DNA of 53,434 nt from Chytriomyces cf. hyalinus JEL632 (GCA_025435555.1 JAIWWG010000150.1:1-53434); one strand, 5' to 3'; positions 10,381 through 22,867 are shown, numbered from the stretch's first letter. The notes: generated by a model not told the origin, from the letters alone. Numbers and translations are program-made.

Positions 10381-11738
10381 ATGCCACCTTCCCGCATTAT
10401 CGTCGACTGCGACCTCGGCATTGATGACACCACATCGCTCGTCATGCTCCTGCGTGACGAGAGTGTCTGCGTGGAGGCCATCACCGTCGTGGACGGCAAC
10501 ATCCCCGCCTCAGCCGGTGTCCTCGCGGCCCTTCGCGTGCTTCTTCTCACGGACAAGCTCGAATCGGTGCCCGTGTATCTCGGTGCCGAAACGCCGCTGC
10601 TTCCCGGGATTGTGTCGAAGGAGTGTTGGCCTGGTCACGGACCGGACGGGTTTGTGTGCTTTTTTAATCTCTGTTTAAAACTGTTGACGCATCTTTCCAA
10701 CTCAGGCTCGGAGGCTTCTCGAAAAGAACTGACGAGTGGGCCGCATTCTGTGAACTGCATTTGCCTGAAGAGCGTCTGCTCAATTTGTCGGCCGAGAAGG
10801 AGCATGCCGTCACTGCCCTCCTGCGAATGGTGAATGCCGCCCCGGGAGAAATCACCATCCTCGCTTTGGGACCCTTGACGAATATCGCACTGGCGCTATC
10901 CTTGGACCCCAGTTTTCTGTCCAAAGTGAAAGCACTTGTTGTTATGGGCGGCGCTACCAGTGCGAGGGGAAATTCCAACAGAACCGCGGAATTGTATGTT
11001 ATCATCTACTTGGAGATTATTATTGTTGATTCGTGCGCGGTATTGATGTTTTTTTTTTTTTTTTTTTTTTTTTTGGTTTTGCAGCAACTTTCACTGTGAC
11101 CCGGAGTCTGTTCATGTCGTGTTGCATGCCGCTTCGAAGCTTCCCCTCGAATCTGCACCAAAAGTGACACTTGTTCGTAAGTACACAAACTGAATCTGTC
11201 GAAAAATCTCAGGGGGCTGATGAAATCTCACCAAAAGCATGGGAAACAACCATTGACCACGCCGTGCCATGGACTTTCTTTGACAAAATCGTTGGGCGGA
11301 ATGCAAACAAACCTGCACCATCTAAGTACGCTCAGTTCTTTCAGAGTTACGTGAAGTTTTATGAGGACGCCGATCGCAAGCAAGCTACCGCGAACCAGGA
11401 AACCCCACTCCTTCAGATTGAGCGGTACTACCGCAACCAGGAGCAGTTTGTCATGTGCGACATGTATGCGACACTTTGTGCAGTGGTTAGTTTGAATTTT
11501 TGTTTTTATTATATCGCAACAAGGTGACTTTATTGTTATGTTTCCCCAGGATCCTTCTGCCATCACAGAGTTCCGGGACTTCAACGCTCAGATTGAACTT
11601 GGTGGAACGCATTCGCGTGGACTTTTAACTTTCAACTGGCACGATTACTCGATCCCACCTGCTCTGCCAAACTGCCGAGTCATTTTCGGTGTCGACAATG
11701 GGAAAGTCCTTGACGCTCTCGAACGAGCGTTTGAATGA
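10381..11738 (+). CDS. Inosine/uridine-preferring nucleoside hydrolase
   Basis: Predicted 361-residue nucleoside hydrolase (IU-NH fold), cleaving the N-glycosidic bond of ribonucleosides for purine/pyrimidine salvage. Exons: 10381-10649, 10706-10993, 11085-11176, 11238-11485, 11550-11738. The N-terminal calcium/ribose motif reads DCDLGIDD (residues 9-16); the aspartates are kept but the usual proline is leucine. Other family blocks are ITILALGPLTNIALAL, NFHCDPE and VPWETTIDHAVPW, the last restored only with the acceptor at 11237. The intron at 10994-11084 contains a run of 26 T. Substrate preference cannot be read from the sequence. A few prokaryotic-looking motifs do not prove transfer, since the family is common in fungi. 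Confidence 0.88.
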
Positions 11739-11853
11739 TTTCCACAAACAACCCCTATTCCTTTTTAAACGGAAAATAATACAAAAACTGGTTTAATTTT
11801 TTTTTTTTTGGCATCACGCTTGCATTGCAAAAAATATCGCTCTTTCTTTTTTT

Positions 11854-14090
11854 TCAAAGATGCAAAGAATCTAGGTACAAAACGTCAATGAGACTGTTTT
11901 CGGGTTGCTGAATCTCGTACAAAACAACTGTCGCGTCAAACGCGCATAAAAATAGTTGTGCAAACTGGCGACCGGTTGTGACATTTCGCATCAGCCGAAC
12001 TACCATGCCCAAGTACGGCGCAGGTTCAGGACGTTGGATGATGCGGTCAAGGGTCTGGCAAATAGTGCGTTTGCTGCCTTGGTTAGCACCAATATTTTCG
12101 AATGATTTCTATCTTGAGTGTACATACCATGTCATAATGGGTTGTCTGGTCTTCGTGGCAGTGTTTGAGTAACCGGATGACCGCCAGGGCACCCGCTTGA
12201 GATAAAGCTAAAATGATACCGAGTTCAGGAATGTATTCGTGGATTGATATTCCTGACAGGTGTGCGGGTGAGTTTTTTTTTGCGTACATATTCTCGCGAT
12301 GGGGGCACTCTCACGGTTTAAAATGCGCGTCCTGCCAAACTGCACTCTCGAAAAAACGCCTTCAAGTTTACACGCAATTTTTCCCGTCGCCATATCCACC
12401 GCCCACATATCCGTAACCGATGCGCATAAAATAAACGCATCCATAGAAATGGCCGCCTCCGTATCGATAATTTTCGAGTGAACTGATTTTTGCGTTGTAG
12501 GTCTCCGCCAGAACGTTTCACTGTCAACGAGAGATTCGTCACTGCTCATTTCTTCATCCTCGGTTCCTTCCAGTTCATTGATACTACCCCAATGGTCTAC
12601 ATCAGAGTAATCGGACATTTGATTGTCGTCAGTTATATCAGGGCTGTTGTCGGCATCCTCCCAAAGAGCATCATCGTCGCTGGTTTCTGACATGGGCGTT
12701 TGAAAATCCAAAAACTCAGTTGAATCATTTCTTGATGCGAAAGCCATTTCCGCGTCCAAATAGTTGTCTTCGATAGAATGGGAGTCGCTTTCGTGGGAAT
12801 GAGAAAGGACGGATTCTGTCAAGATGTTTGCTTCCATGTCGCAAACATTTTGATCTTGCGAGTCACATTCCGATTCTTCATCATCACTGCAAAATGTTGA
12901 AGCCGTTTCTTTCTCCGTTTCGTCATCAGACCGTTGATCGTGAACAACAGTTGTCGTGAAAGTAGTCAGAAGTGGGTCAGTTTGCGGAGCGCTTCGCCAG
13001 GAGACATTGACAAGTTCAGGTTTCAGAACTTGAGGTACGCCAAGACACCATGAAGGAAGATACGACTTTTCGTCCCCAGCTCTTTTTCGGTCCACGCCAG
13101 ATCGGAACGCTTGCGGCCGTATGAAGTTAACACTCCAGTTCCATTCATTTGCTAGGTTGTTCTTGAAAATAGCAACGGTTTGGCTCGTTTTTATGTTCCA
13201 AACGCGTACGGAAGAATCTGCGGTGGGGGGGCAACAGGAGTTGAAAAGGGTGGTCGCTGCAACCAGAACAATTTTTCTCACGTACCTATCGAACAGGACG
13301 CAATGTACCTTCCGCAAGGAGAAAAGCGGACATTCGGAATATTGTTTTCGTGGCCCGATAGCCGTTTGGTTTTGAAACCATTCATAGGAGCATCGTCTGA
13401 TGATGCGTCCTTGTCGCTGGACGAATTCATTCCGAGATTGAAGATTGATATCACGTGGCTGTTTGCGCTGACTGCTACGAGGCGTGATTCTGCGTGGATA
13501 TCAAGTCCCCACTGAATGGCCAAAAAAAAAAAACAAGGAGTCTGCATCAGGATTCGCGCATTCATGGAACTCGACTCATAGCGTAGAAGATATGGCGATT
13601 CTCACAGTCGATTCGCCATTGACAAACAGATGCGTCTTTCTCGGACAGCCTGGATTCGTCAAAAACTCAGTCTCATGCACCGCAACAAGGCCACCTTCAT
13701 CAACTGTGACAAGAACAGGAATATTTCCCAAGAACCCGCTCTTGATGGCGTTGATGATGTTGTTCTGCTGGGAGTGAGTTGAAGGTTAAATCGGAGAGGA
13801 GGTTGCACTTGTGGCAGCAACAAACACTTGATTCAAGGCGCAACTTTGAGACAGACATCATCTTAACAAGACTGAACATTCCCGAGCCTTGGAGCGCGTA
13901 GCATTCAACAACTGCCCCAACAGTTACAAACAGAAAGTTCGGCTCTTGGAAGGCCGTCAAGTTCATGCGGAACGGTGAGCTGCAGGAAATGAGGTGTCAG
14001 GCTGACCACAGCGAAGGTATGGTTGATAAAGTAAGCGCACCATTGGGTCAGGACTGGAACACTTTTCTCTGCGATTTGGTGCGTTTCCAT
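11854..14090 (-). CDS. Crt10-like WD-repeat protein
   Basis: Predicted protein of about 592 residues resembling yeast Crt10, which affects ribonucleotide reductase gene expression. Exons in transcript order: 14090-14041, 13979-13868 (end uncertain, or about 13858), 13767-13606, 13511-13286, 13217-12315, 12252-12128, 12054-11854. Family-like blocks: INAIKSGFLGNIPVLVTVDE, TWGLDIHAESRLVAVSANSH, LSGHENNIPNVRFSPCG, DSSVRVWNIKTSQTV, and near the C-terminus ISIHEYIPELGIILALSQ. These are degenerate WD blades. Exon five also codes for a long Asp/Glu/Ser-rich stretch that interrupts the propeller. The family is fungal, which supports the organism call. The role is inferred from the yeast name only. Confidence 0.72.
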
Positions 14091-14376
14091 TCACGCTGCA
14101 ACCTCGTTTCTGCTTTCGTTTTATTCAGCCGCCAATTGTAAGGTAAAAAATTATGATCTGAACACCACACACCCGCACCAACACACGCACACGCACACCC
14201 ACGCACCAGCACAACGCTTTCGCGCCGCATGCAAAAATTAATAGAACGTGTACTTTCGTACAAGCAGGATATAATACACTGGAGTGTCTTGAGCGCAGAG
14301 GCATCACATGACCAGCTGAAAGTTCTCGTCGAAAATGAAACAAACGGAGAAAGGGGACGAGGGAAGCCAAAGACAA

Positions 14377-15183
14377 CTACAAACTTGACAGGAAGTCAAT
14401 CTGGCGCTGTAGTGACGATTTCTGGCACACGACTCTCAGATGCAGTGGCTCTGATTTTACAGCGAGCTGTAGTTGAAGAGAACGCCAGAGAGCCATCAGG
14501 TGCTCGAGAGAGAACTGTTCGCAGTACGTGGAGTCCTGGAGGGGGTGTATGATCAGCCAAAGAGAACTATAAAAATTCCCTCCAAAACAAAGACAAACCT
14601 CTGCAAACACAAGTTCAAGCTGCGGAAATTCAACAAAAACATCATCTTCTACCTCAAAGGCATTCTTGAGCTGTGAAACAAAGTCAATTAGTGGCGCCTG
14701 CAGGAAAGAGTCATCCCATGTGTTGAAGTCATCATTCTCAACGAGTGTCGAGGAAAACGCAAATGCGTAGAGAGAGTCTTCGTATTGTAAACTGATGGTT
14801 GCAGTTGTAGAGGACGTGGGCGATGGGCAGGGGGAAGAAGCAGAAGGGGAGCCAAAATAAGTTGCTGAGGACAGCGAAAAGCCATCTACGGACTCGCACT
14901 GATCGCCAACTGGCAGTTGAGGGTCACAGCCCGAATCATCGGTTTGATTTTGGTCATCGCAAAAATGGGGTTCATTCTCGGTGCTGAGTGGGTCAGAGGC
15001 CGTCGACAGATTCATCTCAACATCACTTTCCTGGCGGATTCTTCTTACTGATCTGACTGTGTCTGACGATGAGAGGCCATCGGTGTGGAAGTCGTTGCTG
15101 AAGAACTTCCGCTTAGTGCCGTCAGTGGAGCTGAGGAGGGCGTCATCGGATGCCGAAATCGAGGGGAACAGGAGGGCAGTCAT
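14377..15183 (-). CDS. Hypothetical acidic/Ser-rich protein
   Basis: Not recognised. The frame from ATG 15183 runs to 14377; an earlier in-frame ATG lies at 15291. It is rich in Ser, Asp and Glu with a basic patch near the start (KRKFFSND, RSVRRIRQES). The conserved-looking core is WDDSFLQAPLIDFVSQLKNA followed by FVEFPQLELVFAE. A GTTTGT...CCTCCAG segment of 63 bases (about 14540-14602) lies inside the frame with no stop; splicing would remove 21 residues and join LVFAE to DSTYCEQFS. No signal peptide or membrane segment is seen, so a nuclear or regulatory protein is plausible but unproven. It lies between Crt10 and the divergent kinase gene. Confidence 0.6.
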   Translation of the reverse strand: MTALLFPSISASDDALLSSTDGTKRKFFSNDFHTDGLSSSDTVRSVRRIRQESDVEMNLSTASDPLSTENEPHFCDDQNQTDDSGCDPQLPVGDQCESVDGFSLSSATYFGSPSASSPCPSPTSSTTATISLQYEDSLYAFAFSSTLVENDDFNTWDDSFLQAPLIDFVSQLKNAFEVEDDVFVEFPQLELVFAEVCLCFGGNFYSSLWLIIHPLQDSTYCEQFSLEHLMALWRSLQLQLAVKSEPLHLRVVCQKSSLQRQIDFLSSL

Positions 15184-15840
15184 AGTTACAGGCAGAGGAG
15201 AGCTGATGTGCGGCTGAGTTGCTTGATGGAGGCGCTTGATTTTGGAAAGAAATCGAAAAGACAAAAGCGGATCACTTTGTATTCTCATCACACCGTTGCA
15301 AGAGACACGCCCTGCCAGAAAGTATGCTGGCCCTCGTTGGTTGCCAGTAACTGCTGGCCTGTTAACTCATTTTTGAGCGGCCGAGCTGTCACGACGGGGA
15401 TGCCGCAGGACCGGGAAATAATGCCATTACTGTCCGTACTAGGTACGTTTAGTGTGAAAGAAGGGTCGCATTTTCTTTGCCAGTGTCGATGCAACGCAGG
15501 GGACGGAGGGGACGGACGCTAACATAGCAAGGGAGTCTATAAATAGATTTAATTCTCCGATCCGCCAACGCACAACGCATTGAACAGATGACGATCACAC
15601 AACAGAGATGATTACCGTAGAAGCGGAAGTGCTGGTAGTAGCAGACGTGTCACACTACCATTGCGATGCAGTCGCAACTTCAGTCTCACATTGAGTCCTT
15701 GCCAACTTTCTGCAACCAGCCGTCCACTGTTTTTTCAATGCGACCAAAAGAAGACAGAGAGCGATACAGGCCATGGTGGTAATTTGTACGTCGAAGCGCA
15801 TAAATTGAAAAATTGAAAGTTGACAGCGCCAAAACGCGTC
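15184..15840. promoter_or_regulatory. Divergent intergenic region
   Basis: 657 bases between the divergent starts of the hypothetical protein and the kinase. Short open frames here look like shadows. No TATA box or repeat stands out. Confidence 0.4.
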
Positions 15841-17774
15841 ATGAACAACTTTGAGCGCCTGCATCCCGTCGGCCGAGGAAGCTACGGCGAAGTGTTCAAG
15901 GGCATCGACCGCAGCACAGGAAATGCCGTAGCCATCAAAGTCATTGACTTCGAAGGTTACAAGCTGTTCAAGTTGCAACAAACCAACCTCTCATCCATTT
16001 TAGATCAAAACACACAGAAACTGAAGACGGTATTGAGGAAATAAGACGCGAGATATCCATTCTGTCTGAATTGCAATCCGATCATGTTACGCGTTATTTT
16101 GGATCGTACGTGGATGGAACGCAGCTGTGCATCATCATGGTACCGAGAGTGCTCAGGCAGTCAATCATTTAACGCGTTCTTTTCTTTCCGTTTACGCTCA
16201 CAGGAATTTTGTGCGGGTGGATCATGCCTGGATCTGGTGAATTACACTGACTGTTGCATTATTTTTCCAACTGACTGTTGCATCAGATCAAACTGTACCC
16301 TCTATCTGAAGATCTCATTGCCATCATTCTGCGAGAAACGTTGCAAGGAATTCATTATATCCATTCTCAAGGAATGATTCATCGCGATTTGAAGGCAGCA
16401 AATCTTTTGTTGACGGACACTGGACATGTAAAACTGGCTGACTTTGGCGTCTCGGCGCAGGTACGGAAAACATTAAATATTTACTGTAGCTCATCTCTCT
16501 TTTTCCTTGAAGGTGACCGCTACCATAACAAAGAAAAACACCTTTTGCGGGACGCCGTATTGGTAGGTTTTGCCTTGCACAGTGGAGTGGACACAAGTTA
16601 ACATGAATGATCACCTACCATAGGATGGCACCAGAGGTACTGCCTCAAAAGGCGTGATAAAGCCTTGGTCATAATTTGTTTGATGAACGTTTTCTTGATT
16701 GCGGCCAGGTCATCGTGCGATCTGCCTACAACTCGAAGGTAAAGGCAGACTGTACAATGCCATCAATGCTGAATCTCATCATGTTTTATCATTACTCCAA
16801 AGACTGACATCTGGTCCCTCGGAATCACGTGCATCGAGCTCGCCACAGGATTGCCACCTCACGCAAACTTGCATCCAATGAAAGTCCTGTTCTTGATCCC
16901 AAAAAACGATCCCCCGCGTTTGAATCCACAACGCTTTTCACCCTCGTTTCAAGACTTTGTTGCAAAATGTTTGACCACGCGAGCGACGGATGTGAGTGAG
17001 ACACTGCTTCCCATGATCTTCTGTGAGGACCAGCACCAGACAACTCCCACCATGCTGTGATTATAATCCAAATAACTCCAACTAGCGCCCATCAGCTGCG
17101 CAACTTCTTTGCCACCCTTTTATTCAGTCTGCGGGGGAGTGCAAGAATTTGCAGCAATTTTTGTCGTCGCGAAACGTTCCGCAAACCTGGGATCGGAAGG
17201 ACAAACTCACGAACTCAAAGGTGTTAAATTCACTGCTGGCCTATCTTCATCTCTCTATATTCAACTAGTATTCCATATTTTTATGCCCAGAATACGCAAA
17301 TCCGCTCCGTTCTGCAATCGCGACATCGAGAACGAGGGTACAGCCTCGGTAAAAGGTAAGGCCGACCAATGCAAAACGACACATCTGTATGCTAAAAATC
17401 TGCTTTTCAAGTGTCGTGTTTGAAGAGGATCTCTTCAAAAGCTCGAGCGATGAATCTTCAAACAACGAATCTTCATTTTTTTCACTGGTTAGCAGCGACA
17501 AGCCAAGCGTGACTCAAATGGGTGCGAACGCTGTCCCAGCGCAAAAGTCCTTGTCAATCATGGAAGGAATTCGGGCGCTTGATCCAAACTCGTCATGCGA
17601 AATTCTCAGCGAGTACGAATACAGGTAAGCTGTGTTTTGATGCATGTCTGGGCATAAGTAAAAACGCGTGACAACGTGTGTTTGCGTTTTCGCAGTGGCA
17701 CGTTGGACTACCGCCGCGACAGCAGCATTCATGCGCAGTTGTTGAATCGGTGGAAAAATAATAAAAATATTTGA
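15841..17774 (+). CDS. GCK-III Ste20-family serine/threonine kinase
   Basis: Predicted 405-residue germinal-centre kinase (Sps1/Nak1/MST3-type), which in fungi works in polarity and sporulation. Twelve exons: 15841-15955, 16018-16139, 16204-16236, 16287-16460, 16513-16562, 16624-16636, 16709-16738, 16803-16991, 17086-17220, 17291-17355, 17412-17624, 17696-17774. Kinase landmarks: [11 protein letters not shown], catalytic Lys33 (AIKVI), IHRDLKAAN (Asp124), ADFG (Asp142), [15 protein letters not shown] and [10 protein letters not shown]-like [10 protein letters not shown]. The APE motif is on a 13-base exon. The C-terminal part is Ser/Glu-rich with no other domain, as in this subgroup. The model starts at the ATG at 15841, five residues before the glycine-rich region. 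Confidence 0.92.
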
Positions 17775-17869
17775 CATAAGGAAAAGAGGACCAGACTTAG
17801 TGGAGCGATGGATTGTTGGTACTGTCCGATCACTCCCCCAAAATGCAACCGAGTTAAACGAGAGCAATA

Positions 17870-20777
17870 ATGCGTAAATATTTCGAAAAGAAGGGAAGGA
17901 AGTGGATCAGTCACCACAAAAAATATACTCAAATGGCAGTTCCATCGCTGCTCCCATACCTTGAACCAACGGCCACCGTCAAGTCAGATGCTGGAGAAGC
18001 AGCCGAACCTGTTCTCTCTCCACAAGAACGCATCCAACTGCTCCAGATGACACTTGCCCAAATGTCTGCATTACTGGCACTCTCAAACAGCGAATTTGCA
18101 GGAACCGCTGCCCAAGTTGTTCCTTGGCTTGACCACTACTTGCATGCAGTTGCGCCACGCGTGACTGCGTCTCAACCACTGTTTGCCGGGTTCGAGCATT
18201 CGGCTGAGTCAGCTGAAAGTTCGTTTGTGATGCGGCTCGAAACGAAGCTTGTTCGCAAGGCACTGCAATGCGTGCAGCGTGTGTGGATTGAAGCAAGTGA
18301 CTCCTTGGATCTGCCTCTGCGTATGACTGTATGCAGGGTCTATGCGCACACGAATCTGGCGTTGATGGGAACACTGTGGGATCAATGGATTGCTGCTGCT
18401 GGCAGTGGCTCGACTGTGTTTTGGGAGGATGTCGAGTATGCCAAAAGCGTCTTCATCGATTGTGTGCGTGGCATTCAAAAGCGCATTGAAAAGTCTGTCG
18501 ATGCTGCAAGCAGCGGCAAGGGTAAAGGAAAGGGGAAATCCGCTGCGTCTGGGTCGGGTTCTTCGGCCAACAACGACGCGTCGCTTGCGAAAGAGGATGT
18601 GCAGATGATGCAGGATCTAGGCATGCTGACAGATGCTGTGCTGCAGTTTGAAGGCTTGGTGCTGGCGTCCAGCTGCTCATCCACACAATTCTCAGATAAG
18701 TTTGTATCATCGGACGAGTTTTTCGCTGCACTGGTTGGGGTTTATGGCATCGTCAATATTCACGCTGCTTCGAAAAGTTTGCCTCAGTCGGCAGATGATA
18801 CTCCCGTTGCATCCATGGAAGAATTGGGCGTATTATCATCGTCGATGGACCCGAAATTGGCGGCTATACATCGCAATCTGAAGCTCGCCGTTCTTTCGTT
18901 GATCGATGCACTTCTCTCAATCTCATTCTTCAATCCATTGATGGTGGACCCAACACCGGAAACCTCCATAGAACGTGTAACCCCACTTCCAAGACTTCCG
19001 CAATCCAATCCGGAATCTCAAACTTTATTGGTTGAAAAACTATGCAACACACTCCTCATGCTTCTGGACGCTTCCCCAATCGATTCACCCTCAAAATTCC
19101 TTACCTCTACTGCACCGCTTTTGGTGGACTTTGAAGTTGAAACCGGAGTGTCGGATCGTTTGAAACAGGTGAAACTTCTGATGACGGGTATTTCTGGCTG
19201 GGATGATGCGCGATTAGAGTTTTTGATTGTGAGTTTGGAGCAAATGTTGGCGTTTAGCGGGAATTCTGTCGCAAGGCAGCAGCGGATAGCTGAACGAATT
19301 CAGCGGGCAGAAGAGTTTGCAACGAGGAAAACGGCGAAAGCTGGAAAGAAAAAGAAGGGCGCTTTGAAGAACAAAAGTTCTGGCCAAGAGGTAATCTCTT
19401 CGCGCTCTAGTTTTCAGTCTCCCGTGACTTTCTTTAATTTTATTTTGTCCAGGCTGATATGCCCGATATGGATGATGGCTACATCCATCGGACAATATTG
19501 ATTTCTCAAGTGCATGACTTGTTTCCGGAGTTGGGAGAAGGGTTCATTGAGGCTTGTTTGGTTGCCTTGAACAATGATGCCGAGATGGTGATTATGAAAG
19601 TCATTGAAGGTGATTTCCCGCAGCAAGTCGAGAAACTGGATCGATCAATGCCTCGAAGTGCTCCACCTGCACGAACTGGTGCTCGCAAAACAGCAAGCGG
19701 CCATAAAACATCAAAATCTGCAGAATCTTGGCCATCCTTGGTTCAAAACGAATCAAGCATACTGTCGAGCCGCAAAAACGTGTTTGACAATGATGAGTTT
19801 GACGTTTTCGGCGCCTCGAAGAAAGTTGATGCGGCTAAAGTCATCTGGGGAAAAAAAGAGTTGAGTTCGGGTGTATTTCCCCGCTCGGTTGTTTGCTGAT
19901 TATTGTCTTTCACTGCATTAGAAAAACTGCAGCATCGATTCTGGACACCAAAGAGCCAAGCCAAAAGGATGCAATTCTTGCCCTTCATGCAAGCACTGTC
20001 CGGGAAGAAGAAGAATACGCGCGCGAACTTCAAGCGCAACAGTTGAACGAACAGCGAATCTACGATGATGAATACGATGATTCGTATGATTCCACTGACA
20101 TCAAATTGGCGGGCACGGTTGAATTACGAATGCTCGATGAGACTGAAGAGGGTACAAATACTGCCAACGCCCGAGTAGCGAAGGCGCGTGCTGTTGAATC
20201 AGTTGGAGGAGATTCCAAGCAGCAACCTACTGCATGGGCAGCAAGTTCTGGAACAGATCTTATTGAGCAAGAATTATATGCGCTGGCTGTTGGAAGCGGA
20301 AAGTCTGTTTTGGAAGGATCTGCACGGAAAGGGGTTGCAAGACAGCGGCTCAAAGCCAGACTTGGGTGGAGTGATGAGATGATTGAGGGATGGTACAAAA
20401 TGTATCTTCGTGATGTAAGTTTCTCGTCTCATATCTGTTTTTGCCAACCTTTTGAAAATATGATTGATTGTTGTTTTTGTTTGCAGCCTCGTCAGCAAAG
20501 AAGAATGGCTGAGCAAAACGAATTCAAAGGGAACCGACGGGATGCTGATCCGGTTCCACAAAACAAGAATCGGGCGGAAAACGAGGACGATAACGAATCA
20601 TCCGAATCGGATGAAGAAGAAAATGGGACAAAAACTGAAGGCATTAATCCATCGAGTCGGGGTGGCCGAGGTGGCCGTGGTGGGGGCCGAGGTGGGTCGC
20701 GTGGGGGCAGAGGAAATCATTCACGCCGTAACCAGCACGCCAAAAAAATGTCTCGCGGCATGATGGGAGGGGAGTGA
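17870..20777 (+). CDS. ASCC2: ASCC2-like protein with CUE domain and RGG tail
   Basis: Predicted 903-residue homologue of activating signal cointegrator complex subunit 2. In animals ASCC2 recruits the ASCC3 helicase by binding K63-ubiquitin, in alkylation repair and in splitting stalled ribosomes. Exons: 17870-19390, 19453-19870, 19933-20414, 20487-20777. The CUE domain lies at about residues 517-562 (ISQVHDLFPELGEGFIEACL). The helical region before it is long, and Lys-rich around the first exon end. Then come acidic segments and a C-terminal Gly/Arg-rich tail (RGGRGGRGGG). ATG 17933 is an alternative start giving MAVPSLLPYLEP. The third acceptor at 19932 was chosen because it alone keeps the frame. 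Confidence 0.82.
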
Positions 20778-20796
20778 TTCGACCATCAACCACTTA

Positions 20797-20802
20797 AATA
20801 AA
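20797..20802 (+). terminator. Poly(A) signal AATAAA
   Basis: AATAAA 20 bases after the ASCC2 stop codon. Confidence 0.5.
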
Positions 20803-20904
20803 TACACATCCGATCCGACAGGAATTTTGCAGTCAAGGGAAGTCTTTCTGAGTCAAAGAATAACAGAAGTATTTATCATAAAAAAGGCAAAGGAAACCGA
20901 AACG

Positions 20905-22754
20905 ATGCTGAAGATGATGCACATGCGAGGAGTGTCGACAAGCGGGCTTTCGACGGGAGTCAAAGCGGGTCTTAAGGCCCAGGCGCCAGACGCAATTGTG
21001 ATTGGCGCACGCTGGGAAAAAAGCGCGCAAGGCGGACTTGGCGCTGCGATCGACGGCGATGTGGCGCATGTTGCACAACACCCACGCGTCAGTGGCAGAA
21101 TCTCTTCGGCGCTGGCGGCGACCCATTTTGACGCACGGACAAAAGGCAACACGAGGGTCGTTGTCTGCAATGTCGACGAGAAGGACGACGCTAAGGCGAC
21201 CCTTGTTGCTGTTGTGGCCCTGGGCCCAGAGGCTGTCGGGGTCGCAGAGAAGAATGCGGCAGCGAGAACTGCGGTACGTTCTGTTCTTTTATCGCGCATT
21301 TTGATTTGGGACACATTTCTCAACCCCACAACAGGCGGCTGCTGGTATCAACGCAATTCGAAACTTGAACAAAAACGTCAGCTTCAGAGTTGCTGTACAG
21401 CCATTTTTGGGCTGTGCGCAAGCTGCCGCCGAGGGAGCCGTCCTCACTTCATATGCCTACAACAACAACAAAAAGACCAAGACTGCAGAAATATCATCCA
21501 TTCTATACGCCCCAGGAGCATCTGCAGAGACTGCAAACGCCTGGCTCGAAGGTGTCATCTGCGCCTCAGGTTCTTGCGTCTCGTTTTTTGGTCAATTGTG
21601 AATGGAAACTAACTTATCAATTGAAAAACAGCTCAAAACACGGCGCGCCATCTGATGGAAACTCCGGCAAATCTCATGACTCCCAAAATCTTTTCAGAGC
21701 GCGCCAGCAATTTGCTTCAGAATTTGCCAAACACAACTGTAACGATTCGAGACAAAGACTGGATCGAATCTCAAAAAATGGGCATGTTCCTGAGCGTATC
21801 TCGCGGAAGTGTGGAACCACCTCGTTTCCTTGAAATCAAATACACCCCGCAGCCTGATGTCACTCCAATTGCTCTTGTTGGGAAGGGTGTGACTTTCGAT
21901 TCGGGGGGCATCAGCATCAAGCCATCAAATGATATGGCTGCAATGAAAGGAGACATGGGCGGAGCTGCCGTTGTGTTGGGCGTGATGGAGGCGATTGCGA
22001 AACTGAGACTTCCTGTCAATGTTGTTGCGTGCATTCCTTTGACTGAAAATATGCCGAGCGGCACAGCGACGAAACCAGGTGATGTCGTTGTAGGTATCAA
22101 CGGCAAAAGTGTGGAAGTGGATAACACGGACGCTGAAGGCAGGTTCGAAGATTTGGCTTGTCTAGTTCGCCCACGCAATTTCTGTTTGGATCTAAGCATG
22201 TGTTGCATTGTTCCACAGACTTATTCTAGGAGACGCGATCAATTATGCATGCAAAACTTACACTCCTAAAACTTTGATTGAACTTTCAACTCTGACTGGT
22301 GCAATTGATGTGGCTCTTGGTTATCCCTACGCCGGTGTTTTCACCACCAGTGATGAACTATGGAATTCGCTTGATGCTGCATCCAAAATAGCCGGTGAAG
22401 GGGTATGGCGGATGCCTATGGATGTTAATGCTTATAAACATCAAATCAAGAGCAATGTGGCGGATCTGAAAAATGTTGGAGGACGAAGTGCAGGAAGCTG
22501 CACAGCCGCAGTGTTTTTGCAGGAGTTTGTCGAGGAGGGTGTCGAATTTGCTCATATTGGTAAGCTGTTTTCGGACGTTTTCTCACCTGGAGGTCTGATT
22601 TCGTTCGGTTTCCCAATTTTTTCCAAACCTAGATATTGCTGGAGTCATGCAGCAAACTGGAAGCCACGGGATTTTGGCTCGTGGAATGACAGGCCGTCCT
22701 GTTCGTGCAATCGTCGAGTATATCCGACAAGCTGCCAGCAATGAAAAGCATTGA
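20905..22754 (+). CDS. Leucyl aminopeptidase, M17 family
   Basis: Predicted 525-residue cytosolic-type leucine aminopeptidase (M17, two-metal, hexameric in the family), releasing N-terminal residues from peptides. Exons: 20905-21273, 21335-21569, 21632-22142, 22219-22559, 22633-22754. Metal and active-site blocks: VGKGVTFDSGGISIKP, MKGDMGGAAVV, and NTDAEGRLILGDA. The last is complete only when the intron at 22143-22218 is removed. HGIL and GMTGRPVRAIVEYI near the end are typical. The N-terminal macro-like domain fits the family. Several Met codons lie close together at the start, so the exact start is uncertain. It converges on METTL14 with 113 bases between stops. Confidence 0.92.
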
Positions 22755-22867
22755 TTCTTCAAATATATCTTGTGAATTTTATAGCGCAGTAAAGATTTCG
22801 CTGGAATACTTGATCAACAAAAATGACAATTGCTTCTCGGACAGCTAATAAGACCTTCAGCGATGCC

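Noticed and set aside
12208-13317. Long continuous frame on the minus strand as a separate gene
   Set aside because: It is one Crt10 exon read into introns at both ends; splice joins restore the family sequence on each side.
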